The translations under genes were made by a program, and so were the position numbers. Source: Chitinophagaceae bacterium (GTDB lineage: Bacteria; Bacteroidota; Bacteroidia; Chitinophagales; Chitinophagaceae). Taken from it: a stretch of 64,000 nucleotides of DNA. Shown one piece after another: positions 1 to 7,960 of this stretch; the stretch's first letter is position 1, and each line of letters starts with the position of its first letter. The notes under the pieces are model-generated. The model saw only the letters and a list, made by a program, of their open reading frames with translations, was not told where the DNA came from and did no database searches. The stretch lies in the NCBI GenBank assembly GCA_019638615.1, contig JAHBTL010000036.1:1-64000 (forward strand), read 5' to 3'.

Positions 1-410
1 GCACCACTACTGGGTTTGATCTACTGCTGGAACTTGTTTTTCTTAGCCGGGAAAGACAATTTTTAGCCATTTTTCCGAAGCCCTGCCTGACCGGCAGGGC
101 AGGCTTGATTTTTTGCTCCACTTTTTTATCAAGAAAAAAGTGGAATACCTTGTGGTAAGTGGGTCATGCGGTAAACTTTAATGAAATTCAGTACAGCGCT
201 GGCTTTGGTCGTTTCGATTAGCATTTTAACCGGACAACAATGGTCTACAGTCGTTAATTTTTAATAATATTATGTTAACATACCCCAATCTCTCAACCAT
301 CAGCAGGACGGGAGCGTAATTTGCATGAGAATTTACTGCGCATACTCAATAATCGGGCACGTAAATAGTTTATTATTATTTGCAAGCGTAATATTTCAAC
401 AATATAATTT
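1..410. other. Intergenic DNA upstream of the S41 protease, with palindromes
   Basis: No convincing gene is visible. The segment has a short GC-rich palindrome around 81-104 and a hairpin at 118-143 (CCACTTTTTT, 6-nt loop, AAAAAAGTGG). The latter resembles the T-run/A-run hairpins in the dispersed repeats at 1980 and 50081. A 27-codon reading frame at 181-264 begins like a signal peptide (MKFSTALALVVSISIL) but ends after Asn-Phe. It may be chance or the decayed start of a secreted-protein gene. Confidence 0.5.
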
Positions 411-1739
411 ATGCAATTAAAACATCTTGTCCCTTTCATCCTGCTGATACCCGCCGGTATCATCGGTTGCAAAAAAGACCCTGCCAATTCAAATACACAA
501 ATAAATAAGGAAGCCTGGGATTATGCCAAAGAAATTTACCTCTGGAATAATAACCTGCCATCCGGCTTTAACGCAGCATCGTACAGCGATCCTAACGCGG
601 TAATGGAAGCCATAAGAAAGTACAGCATAGAGCCAGGATTTACCAACCCGGTTGACAGGTGGAGCTTTGGCATAAAAAAATCGGAATGGGATGACCTGAG
701 CTCCGGTATTGGCAGCGACCTCGGGCTGAATATATTCTTCCGGTCTGAAAATGATTTACGGGTCTCCTATGTTGAGCCTGCCTCTCCTGCAGCCGCTGCA
801 GGCATTAAAAGAAGCTGGCGTATTATCTCTATCAACAACAATACTTCCATCCAAACAGACGATGCAAGCATCAGCCGGATCCAAAATGCTATTTTTTCCT
901 CTTCGTCGGCAACGATAGGATTCAAACGCCCCGGCAATGCCGATACCACCATAACCCTTACCGCTGCCTCTTACCAGGAAAAACCTGTGTACCTGGATAG
1001 TATTTATACCGTTGGCGATAAAAAAGCAGGGTATCTGGTGTATAACTCGTTCCTGGGAAATATGGACAACGTAAAGAGTATTTTCAGCACAGTGTTTAAT
1101 CATTTCAGCAACGAGGGCATCAATGACCTGATCGTTGACCTGCGGTATAACGGCGGGGGATACGTGGAATTGCAAAATGAGCTGGCCAATTACCTCGTTC
1201 CGTCCTCCGGCGATAAAGAAGTAATGCTTAAAGAACAATTCAACGACAATTACAAAAGCCGCTTCGATACTACTATTTATTACAGTAAAAAAGGTGCCCT
1301 TAACCTGGACCGCCTGTTTTTCATTACAACAAAAAATACGGCATCCGCAAGTGAGCTGCTCATTAACAGCCTTAAGCCATATATAAACGTAAAGCAGGTG
1401 GGCAGAGCAAGTCATGGAAAAGCCGTTGGGTATTTTGATATACCGGTTGGCGACTGGTATGTGTTTCCCGTATCATTCCGGACCGTTAATAAAAACGGAG
1501 AAGGAAATTATTTTGATGGCTTGCAGCCCGATGCAACGGTGAATGATGGTTTGGATAAGGACTGGGGCGATGTAACCGAAGATTGCCTGGCCAGTGCATT
1601 GGATTATATCCGTACAGGAAGTTTTTCACATATTGCTGCACGCACCCGGCAGGATATTACCACGGAAGACAACAACAGCATTTTAGGACAACACCTGTTT
1701 AAAGGAGCTGTTGAAAAGTACAGGAAAAAACCTGAATGA
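411..1739 (+). CDS. S41-family C-terminal processing peptidase, lipoprotein
   Basis: This 442-residue protein is a predicted envelope lipoprotein. A hydrophobic leader ends at a lipobox with Cys20 (GIIGC) followed by lysines. A PDZ-like region lies at about residues 100-190 (SYVEPASPAAAAGI). The S41 protease core is at about 200-400, with LIVDLRYNGGG and a TASASE motif. Ser312 and Lys337 are 25 residues apart, the spacing expected of the Ser/Lys dyad in tail-specific proteases, so it is probably active. Such proteins cleave C-terminal regions of envelope proteins, and many Bacteroidota carry several paralogues of unknown substrate. It is monocistronic, with repeat DNA downstream. The start is the only one that gives a complete lipoprotein leader. 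Confidence 0.9.
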   Translation: MQLKHLVPFILLIPAGIIGCKKDPANSNTQINKEAWDYAKEIYLWNNNLPSGFNAASYSDPNAVMEAIRKYSIEPGFTNPVDRWSFGIKKSEWDDLSSGIGSDLGLNIFFRSENDLRVSYVEPASPAAAAGIKRSWRIISINNNTSIQTDDASISRIQNAIFSSSSATIGFKRPGNADTTITLTAASYQEKPVYLDSIYTVGDKKAGYLVYNSFLGNMDNVKSIFSTVFNHFSNEGINDLIVDLRYNGGGYVELQNELANYLVPSSGDKEVMLKEQFNDNYKSRFDTTIYYSKKGALNLDRLFFITTKNTASASELLINSLKPYINVKQVGRASHGKAVGYFDIPVGDWYVFPVSFRTVNKNGEGNYFDGLQPDATVNDGLDKDWGDVTEDCLASALDYIRTGSFSHIAARTRQDITTEDNNSILGQHLFKGAVEKYRKKPE

Positions 1740-1810
1740 GGAATACCCGCTTCAACAGACAGGTCTGCATAAAGAAATACAGCAACTATTCCACGGGGGC
1801 TGACCGAAGC

Positions 1811-2224
1811 TGTTGGGACTGCTTCTCCCGCGCCAACATATCTTTAATTTAATACAACCCTATCGCGGTATGCCAATGACATATCATCCAGTTTGCTATT
1901 TATCAACTGGTTATGAACTTCAATTTGTTGTTCCACAAACCCGGTTTTCCTTTCAACTACAATCCCTCCGCTTTTTTCTGTTACTTTTTTGCGGAAAAAA
2001 GTAACCCAAAAGCCGCCGGGAAATTATTACCGCAATTTCCCGCAACGCTCTGATGAAGCTTTAGTACTACTGTGAATTCAGCAACAGAGCCCTGATACGT
2101 TTGCTGATAACTTAGCCGACTTAGGATACTTACAAATCAGAAAGCTGTGACAAACAAATGCAACTTGTCACGGCGCAATGATGGAGGCGCCGCCTAATTA
2201 GTAACTCGCAGTGACGAAAAAAAA
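1811..2224 (+). repeat. Long dispersed repeat, copy 1 (inverted partner at 49864-50274)
   Basis: About 410 bp reappear in reverse complement at 49864-50274 with only around a dozen differences counted by eye. The core is a hairpin at 1980-2005 (GTTACTTTTTT, GCGG, AAAAAAGTAAC). A 63-codon frame (1813-2004) exists in both copies, but it reads straight through the hairpin and resembles no protein, so I treat it as a by-product of the repeat. The right end runs into the 161-bp tandem units. Confidence 0.9.
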
Positions 2225-2532
2225 TTACCGTTATTGCGAGCCGCCAGATCAATTAAAGAGCATTACGAATGATGGGAGGAGAAGCAATCTCAACGATTGA
2301 TTTACATTGGGACTGCTTCTCCCGCCACAATATCCGCGTTCAATTCAAACGCTCATGTAGGCGGTATCGCAGTGACGAAAAAAAATTACCGTCATTGCGA
2401 GCCGCTGGATCAATTCAAAAGCATTATGAATGACGGGAGGAGAAGCAATCTCAACGATTGATTTACATTGGGACTGCTTCTCCCGCCACAATATCCGCGT
2501 TCAATTCAAACGCTCATGTAGGTGGTATCGCA
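2211..2532 (+). repeat. Two tandem copies of a 161-bp unit
   Basis: Unit 1 is 2211-2371 and unit 2 is 2372-2532. Both begin GTGACGAAAAAAAATTACCG and differ at only about ten positions. Each contains ATTGCGAGCCGC, a GGAGAAGCAATCTC motif and GGGACTGCTTCTCCCGCC. Related but diverged motifs occur near 13165-13245, 20420-20490 and 49780-49870, so the unit belongs to a dispersed family. The array ends just before the promoter region of the glycosidase gene. Confidence 0.9.
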
Positions 2533-2588
2533 GTGTCCTCAAAAGTGTTGTTGGTGGAACAATTCAAAGAGTTTCCATAAAATGTAAA

Positions 2589-2596
2589 TATGTTTG
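2589..2596 (+). promoter_or_regulatory. Possible Bacteroidota -7 box (TATGTTTG) for the glycosidase
   Basis: TATGTTTG matches the Bacteroidota TAnnTTTG -7 consensus and lies 49 bp before the chosen start at 2646. No good TTG -33 element is seen at the usual spacing, so this is tentative. Confidence 0.35.
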
Positions 2597-2645
2597 TACA
2601 TTTATGTTTTGGATATACCATCTTCTTCCATTCAATGTATTCAAC

Positions 2646-3938
2646 ATGCCCAGATCAATTTACACCCTGCTGCTTTTACCCCTGTGCTGTATGTGCTTTG
2701 CCCAGCAAAAAGCAACTGTTCCTGCCGGTCTTAAAACCAGTATCCGGAACGATCCATACTTTGCCTTTGTAAAAGAAAAGGCGCTGGAGGTAATGAAAAC
2801 GGGGTTTAACGCCGGGGATGGCTATCGCGAAGTATGGATTAGGGATTATAATACATTTATAGAGCTTGCCGCGGAAGTGAATCCGAAAGAAGTATTAAAA
2901 GAAAACCTGCTGGTGTTTTTCAGGATGCAGGGCGATGACGGGAATATCATTGACGGGTTTACTCCCGCAGAAAAAATAGGCAAAGGCGAAACTGATTTTT
3001 CTTATTCAAAGCTGGAGCCGCGGTATGCCGGTCATAAAAACACCGTGGAAACCGACCAGGAATCGTCGCTGATACAGGCGGTTTATAAATACATACAACT
3101 AGCCGGCGACAAAACCATCCTGGATGAAAGGATCGGCACCAGATCTGTTGCCGGCCGGATGGAATGGAGCATGGATTTTTTAATGCAGCACCGGTACAAT
3201 GAAAAATACGGGCTGCTCACCGGAGCTACCACCGCCGACTGGGGCGATGTGCAGCCCGAGCACGGCTGGGGCGTTGACCTCGATGCCAATACCCATCCGG
3301 CTATCGACATTTATGACAACGCCATGTTTATCATAGCGCTTGACAATATGATGGAACTACTGCCGGCTACAAAAGCCAAATGGCAGCCTGTAAGAAAGCA
3401 GATCGCTGACCACTCCATGAAATACTTATGGAATGAAAAAGAGCAGAAATTTATTCCTCATATTTATCTTAAGGATTCTCCATTCCCGGCAGACTTTGAT
3501 GAAAATACCATTTACTATTTCGGAGGAACCGCTATTGCCATTGAAGCGGGATTGCTGAATAAAAAAGAAATTAAAGCTTCGCTGGATGAAATGATAAAAA
3601 GAGTAAAACAGGCAGGCGCTCCATCCATAGGATTGACCCTGTACCCTCCGTATCCAAAAGGGTATTTTGCCAACCCGATCATGAACCCGGAATACAGCTA
3701 TCAAAACGGTGGCGACTGGACATGGTTTGGCGGAAGAATGATACAACAATTGATAAAGCATGACTTTATAAAGGAAGCATACGAGCAGATTCAACCGATG
3801 GTAAAAAGGGTAAAAGATAATAACGGGTTTTACGAATGGTATTCAATAGACAATAAGCCCCGAGGTTCCGGTACCTTCAGGGGGGAGGCTGGCGTATTGT
3901 ATACCGCCATCAGGATGTTTGAAAAAGCGACCCGGTAA
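2646..3938 (+). CDS. Secreted six-hairpin glycosidase-like protein
   Basis: The open frame extends upstream into repeat DNA, but the ATG at 2646 gives a clean signal peptide (MPRSIYTLLLLPLCCMCFAQ) and a 430-residue protein. The mature part reads as an (alpha/alpha)6-barrel, or six-hairpin, glycosidase. It has an acidic WIRDYNTF motif near residue 60, ETDQESSLIQAVYKY, LTGATTADWGD, and a C-terminal GSGTFRGEAGVLYTA segment. Such folds occur in glycogen-debranching, rhamnosidase and mannosidase families, and I cannot assign the substrate. It is convergent with the VCBS lipoprotein gene (7 bp between stops) and sits beside SusC/SusD, so it probably trims the glycan that the locus imports. Confidence 0.8.
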   Translation: MPRSIYTLLLLPLCCMCFAQQKATVPAGLKTSIRNDPYFAFVKEKALEVMKTGFNAGDGYREVWIRDYNTFIELAAEVNPKEVLKENLLVFFRMQGDDGNIIDGFTPAEKIGKGETDFSYSKLEPRYAGHKNTVETDQESSLIQAVYKYIQLAGDKTILDERIGTRSVAGRMEWSMDFLMQHRYNEKYGLLTGATTADWGDVQPEHGWGVDLDANTHPAIDIYDNAMFIIALDNMMELLPATKAKWQPVRKQIADHSMKYLWNEKEQKFIPHIYLKDSPFPADFDENTIYYFGGTAIAIEAGLLNKKEIKASLDEMIKRVKQAGAPSIGLTLYPPYPKGYFANPIMNPEYSYQNGGDWTWFGGRMIQQLIKHDFIKEAYEQIQPMVKRVKDNNGFYEWYSIDNKPRGSGTFRGEAGVLYTAIRMFEKATR

Positions 3939-3945
3939 CAACCCG

Positions 3946-6900
3946 CTAAAATTCCAGCGTTCTTGTTTTACCATTGGTGCCGGTAATTGTAACAGCTTTT
4001 ATGTTCTTATGCATGCTTAAAAACCGTGCAGATTGTGATAAAAAGGAAGATCCGTAATAAAATTCCTGTTTTTGTTTTCTGCCGTCTGTAAATAATAATT
4101 CGGCATTTACCTCTCCCGGCAGCAAGGGAATATGAACTGTTTCTTTTTTTAGTTTGAATACCTTTAGCGCCCCCCGGTTTTGCGCGGCAGCCAGTAAATA
4201 CCTGTCCTGCTTACCCGTTAATTTAACCAACGCCTTACCATTGGCAGGAATAAAAATGCCACTCTGTAATATTGACAAAGCTGTAAAGTTTCCTTTACCA
4301 TCTCCTTTCAGCAACAATCCATTCATGGCATCATACCTTCCTGTCGTTATTTCATTTCCATAATCATTGGTATTGATCACTATGTCAAGATTTCCATCAC
4401 CATCAAAATCATCCGCTACCATACCGTTCAAGGCCGACCATTGCGCCTCTTTCGGTAATGGTACCAGGGTAAATTTTCCCCCGCCATCGTTGCGGCAATA
4501 GCCTGAATTAAAGTTGTTCGCCTTCAGGATAAGCGCCCCATTTATTTGCTCCGGCGAAAGAACCTGGCCCATAGTAGCAGTGGCGTATGACTGATAGTCC
4601 TTGAACTTCGAACGCATCGACTCCATTTGCCTGATCATATCGTCACGCAAATGCACGGGAAATTCTTTCTTTACGGTATCCTGCAGGCTGGCCGGCAGGT
4701 ACAGGGAAAGAAACATATCATATACGTTGTTGTTATCAAAATCTTTGGCGTATATACGAACAGGGTATTGATCCGTAGCTTTATAAAAAGTGTTTTTGCC
4801 CAAATTACCAATTACATAGTCCATATCCCCGTCGTTGTCAAAATCGCCGGGCACAATACTCGTCCACCACCCCGCCTGGCCGTCAATACCTGTAGCCGAA
4901 GTAATATTTTTAAAGACCCCTTTTTCATTTTTTAAAAATGTCAGCGGCATCCACTCTCCCGCCAATAAGACATCCGTCCAGCCATCATTGTCAAAATCAG
5001 TAAACAGCGCGTCACTTACAAGCCCGATACGATCCAGGGCTCCGGCAACCTCATGCGTTACATCGGTGAATTTTACCTGTCCGTTTTGTGAGTCATTGCG
5101 ATAGATAAAGCAGGAAACCGGTTTGGGAAAATGCCAGGGATCTACCCTGCCCGCTACCAACAGGTCAGGATCGCCATCTCCGTCATAATCTGCCGCGCGC
5201 ACACATGATTTGCTGGTAAGATTTTGAGGGATGGCAGTAGTATCGGGTGTGAAATTTCCTTTGCCATCGTTTACCAAAAACAGATCCTGGTAAACAGCGG
5301 CATTGCTTTTGCTTTCATAACCTCCCCTTGCAATGTACAGATCCAGGTCGCCGTCGCCGTCGGCATCCAGCAATACCATTCCCATATCCCGGAAGCTGCC
5401 GGTTTTTATTTCCCGCGATGGAAGGACAGCCTTTTGAATAAAAGTTCCATTGGACTGTTGCAGGAAGGCGGTTGCTTCAGCAACATCGTTTCCGCCCGCG
5501 ATCATATCGTCCAATCCATCGCCATTGATATCTCCTGCCGCCAGGGAAGGGCCATACTCCGAAAACTTATGATGCAGTAACTTTTGAACAGCAAAGTCGT
5601 TGACGTCTGTTTGCCTGTGAACATACCCGATGCCCAGCTCATTGCTTATTTCTGTAAACAGGTTATTTTGGGCAAACGTCGGTGTTTGCCAGGAATAGGT
5701 TTCGCGTGCGTTCTTTTTATCAACCCGTAAAGTTTGGTTCGCCGCCACATTTTTGATCACTTCCCTTACGCCCCCGGGCCATTTGACAATTACCGAATCA
5801 ACAGTCTGCACATTTTTCAATCCAAAATAAGGCTCGAGCTGAACGGTGGACAAATAGCCCCGATAAGGCGTTTGCTCATATACCTGTAAGCTGTCTCCAT
5901 AATGTACTTCAATCCATGTCCCCAGCCCGTTTATATTGAGCGAATCGCCCGTTAAGTGCACAGACAGGTAATTCTTTCCCGGGGTTTTGGAATCAGCTAC
6001 CGTATTTTTATACACGGAAGCCTTATCATTGATATTGCTGATCACTATATCCAGATCGCCGTCATTATCAAGATCGGCATATACGGCGCCATTCGCGTAA
6101 GAAGCCTCCATCAACCCCCAGCCGGCCGATACATCCGTAAAAGTGCAGTCACCATTGTTACGGAAAGCATAATTGTGCAGCTTCACTTCAGGTATTTTAG
6201 AAAGAAAATAAGACTTATCGGGCACATACATGGATTGTTCCCGCAACATGATGAAATCATGATCGGTGATATCCTTTGGGAAACCGTTCGTTACTACCAG
6301 GTCCCTGTATCCGTCATTATCAAAGTCGGCCACCAGTGGCGCCCAGCTCCAGTCCGTTTCTGTTACGCCCGAAAAAAGGCCGATATCGGCAAAAACAGGA
6401 TCCCCGGTAGAATCGCCTGCATGTACGCGGGGTCCGAGATTCAGTTGCAGGGTATTTCTTACATACTGGTACTGGTATCTATAAAATTCATTCAGTTGGG
6501 ATATCCGGTAGTTACCGGGGTTCAGCATCATCTTCTTCCTGTAATTATCTTCAGGGTTCATATCCAGTTCAATGATATCCGCTAACCCGTCGTTGTTAAT
6601 GTCAGTCACATCCAACCCCATGCCATTGGCAGAAGTATGCTTCAGATAAGAAGAAGCTTTGTCTGTAAATGTTCCGTTGCGATTGTTAATGTATACAAGA
6701 TCGTTGGCGATAAAATCGTTGGCTACTATGATGTCTTTCCACCCGTCTTTGTTAATATCCGCTACAGATACACCATGACCATATCCTTCTATGGTAACCC
6801 CTGCCTGTTTGCTCACATCTGTAAACAATATGTTGCCGGTAACGCTGTCGCGGTCGTTCCTGTATAAACGCCCGGTACTGGGAAAAGAGCCGTCAACAAC

Positions 6901-7527
6901 TTTGGGTTTGAATACAGAAGGGTTCACCCCGGGTACTATTTCATTCACCAGCAAATACATGTCCAGGTCTCCGTCATTGTCATAATCAAAAAAAGCGGCC
7001 ATGGTAGAATGAGTTGTATCATCTAATCCATATTGCCTTGCCATCTCTTTAAAAACAGGAACTCCCTTTTCATTGTTTCCCTGGTTAATATACAGCAGGT
7101 TCCTTCTTCTCTCCGGGTCTTTATCCATCGAGGCGCAAACATACAGGTCCTGTTTCCCGTCGTTGTTAATATCAACTACTGCCACTCCCCTGCACCATTT
7201 TCCTTCACCGCTCACGCCCGCTTCAGCGGTAACGTCCTCAAACTTAAACGACCCTTTGTTTACATACAGTTTGTTCGAAACCATATTGCCGGTAAAATAT
7301 ATATCCTTCAGCCCGTCTCCGTTAAAATCGCCGATGCCTACGCCGCCGCCATTATAGAGATTGGTATTATCAATAGGGTTCAATGAGTCTGTTTCGCTGA
7401 TAGTATTATTAAAATGAATGCCCGAATAGCCGGCGTTTACCGGCTGGAACAAAGCGGAGTTTTGTTTGCAGGAGAAGAAAGAATTAGAAACAAACAGGAA
7501 GATCAAACCCGGAAAGAAAAATCTCAT
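3946..7527 (-). CDS. Giant VCBS/FG-GAP repeat lipoprotein with ASPIC/UnbV domain
   Basis: This 1193-residue protein has a leader ending in a lipobox (FFSC, about residue 20), so it is probably anchored in the outer membrane. It carries about fourteen calcium-binding-like FG-GAP/VCBS motifs of the form D-x-[ND]-x-DG-x-x-D, such as DFNGDGLKDIYF and DADGDGDLDLYI. They form two seven-motif groups, suggesting two beta-propellers. An ASPIC/UnbV segment lies between them at about residues 530-610 (VDSVIVKWPGGVREV). Proteins of this architecture are common next to SusC/SusD pairs in Bacteroidota and are thought to bind glycans, but their function is not established. It is transcribed divergently from the SusC gene across a 433-bp regulatory gap. 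Confidence 0.9.
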   Translation of the reverse strand: MRFFFPGLIFLFVSNSFFSCKQNSALFQPVNAGYSGIHFNNTISETDSLNPIDNTNLYNGGGVGIGDFNGDGLKDIYFTGNMVSNKLYVNKGSFKFEDVTAEAGVSGEGKWCRGVAVVDINNDGKQDLYVCASMDKDPERRRNLLYINQGNNEKGVPVFKEMARQYGLDDTTHSTMAAFFDYDNDGDLDMYLLVNEIVPGVNPSVFKPKVVDGSFPSTGRLYRNDRDSVTGNILFTDVSKQAGVTIEGYGHGVSVADINKDGWKDIIVANDFIANDLVYINNRNGTFTDKASSYLKHTSANGMGLDVTDINNDGLADIIELDMNPEDNYRKKMMLNPGNYRISQLNEFYRYQYQYVRNTLQLNLGPRVHAGDSTGDPVFADIGLFSGVTETDWSWAPLVADFDNDGYRDLVVTNGFPKDITDHDFIMLREQSMYVPDKSYFLSKIPEVKLHNYAFRNNGDCTFTDVSAGWGLMEASYANGAVYADLDNDGDLDIVISNINDKASVYKNTVADSKTPGKNYLSVHLTGDSLNINGLGTWIEVHYGDSLQVYEQTPYRGYLSTVQLEPYFGLKNVQTVDSVIVKWPGGVREVIKNVAANQTLRVDKKNARETYSWQTPTFAQNNLFTEISNELGIGYVHRQTDVNDFAVQKLLHHKFSEYGPSLAAGDINGDGLDDMIAGGNDVAEATAFLQQSNGTFIQKAVLPSREIKTGSFRDMGMVLLDADGDGDLDLYIARGGYESKSNAAVYQDLFLVNDGKGNFTPDTTAIPQNLTSKSCVRAADYDGDGDPDLLVAGRVDPWHFPKPVSCFIYRNDSQNGQVKFTDVTHEVAGALDRIGLVSDALFTDFDNDGWTDVLLAGEWMPLTFLKNEKGVFKNITSATGIDGQAGWWTSIVPGDFDNDGDMDYVIGNLGKNTFYKATDQYPVRIYAKDFDNNNVYDMFLSLYLPASLQDTVKKEFPVHLRDDMIRQMESMRSKFKDYQSYATATMGQVLSPEQINGALILKANNFNSGYCRNDGGGKFTLVPLPKEAQWSALNGMVADDFDGDGNLDIVINTNDYGNEITTGRYDAMNGLLLKGDGKGNFTALSILQSGIFIPANGKALVKLTGKQDRYLLAAAQNRGALKVFKLKKETVHIPLLPGEVNAELLFTDGRKQKQEFYYGSSFLSQSARFLSMHKNIKAVTITGTNGKTRTLEF

Positions 7528-7543
7528 ATACTGGTGGTTTTGG

Positions 7544-7553
7544 AAACCGGTTT
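7544..7553. promoter_or_regulatory. Candidate LacI-type operator, AAACCGGTTT
   Basis: A perfect 10-bp palindrome with a central CG lies 17 bp upstream of the VCBS gene start, in the gap shared with SusC. LacI/GalR regulators typically bind palindromes centred on CG. No LacI gene is in the window, so this is a pattern match only. Confidence 0.35.
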
Positions 7554-7638
7554 ATCGCATCGATACAAACAATATTACACGTGCAAAAACAGGTAATAAT
7601 AAAAGTAAATAAAAAATATGTTAATTGTTTTTTTTAAC

Positions 7639-7673
7639 TATATTTGGTCAATGTATGTATGTAAATACATACA
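7639..7673. promoter_or_regulatory. TATATTTG box followed by a 9-bp palindrome
   Basis: TATATTTG at 7639-7646 matches the -7 consensus on the + strand. Six bases later is a perfect inverted repeat, TGTATGTAT (7652-7660) and ATACATACA (7665-7673), with a GTAA spacer. It falls where the transcript would start, so it could be an operator or a 5'-UTR hairpin. The SusC start is about 300 bp further on. The rest of the 7528-7960 gap holds no credible gene. Confidence 0.3.
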
Positions 7674-7960
7674 CACTTACGCGCAGGATGGCACAGGACA
7701 GTGATCGAAAAGAAACACCGCATCTAACCTTTAAACAGCAACGGAACTGGCTCCGGGTAACGTGCTTAGCTGACTGTGAGGCTTTCGCCAGGGGGAATAA
7801 GTTTTATAATTCTGTATACTTCATTAACCAATAAAACAGCACTTGCATGCATACCAACACTTCCTGAGGGTGAGCTTCCCTTTTATAAGGTAATCTTTCC
7901 TACTCATTGTATTTATACTTAAGACTCCAAATCAACATTATTCATTATTAACGGCTTGAC

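Noticed and set aside
756-1415. 219-codon minus-strand frame
   Set aside because: It lies inside the S41 protease gene and has no protein-like motifs.
1813-2004. 63-codon frame found almost identically at 50082-50273
   Set aside because: It is conserved only because the DNA repeat is; it reads through a hairpin and is not maintained in copy 3.
2211-2532. Tandem repeats considered as a CRISPR array
   Set aside because: Only two long adjacent units with no spacers and no cas genes nearby.
5956-6585. 209-codon plus-strand frame
   Set aside because: It is antisense to the VCBS lipoprotein; its pattern mirrors the Asp-rich repeats of the real gene.
7625-7834. 69-codon frame between VCBS and SusC genes
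   Set aside because: It covers the palindromic control region and has no recognisable domain or leader.
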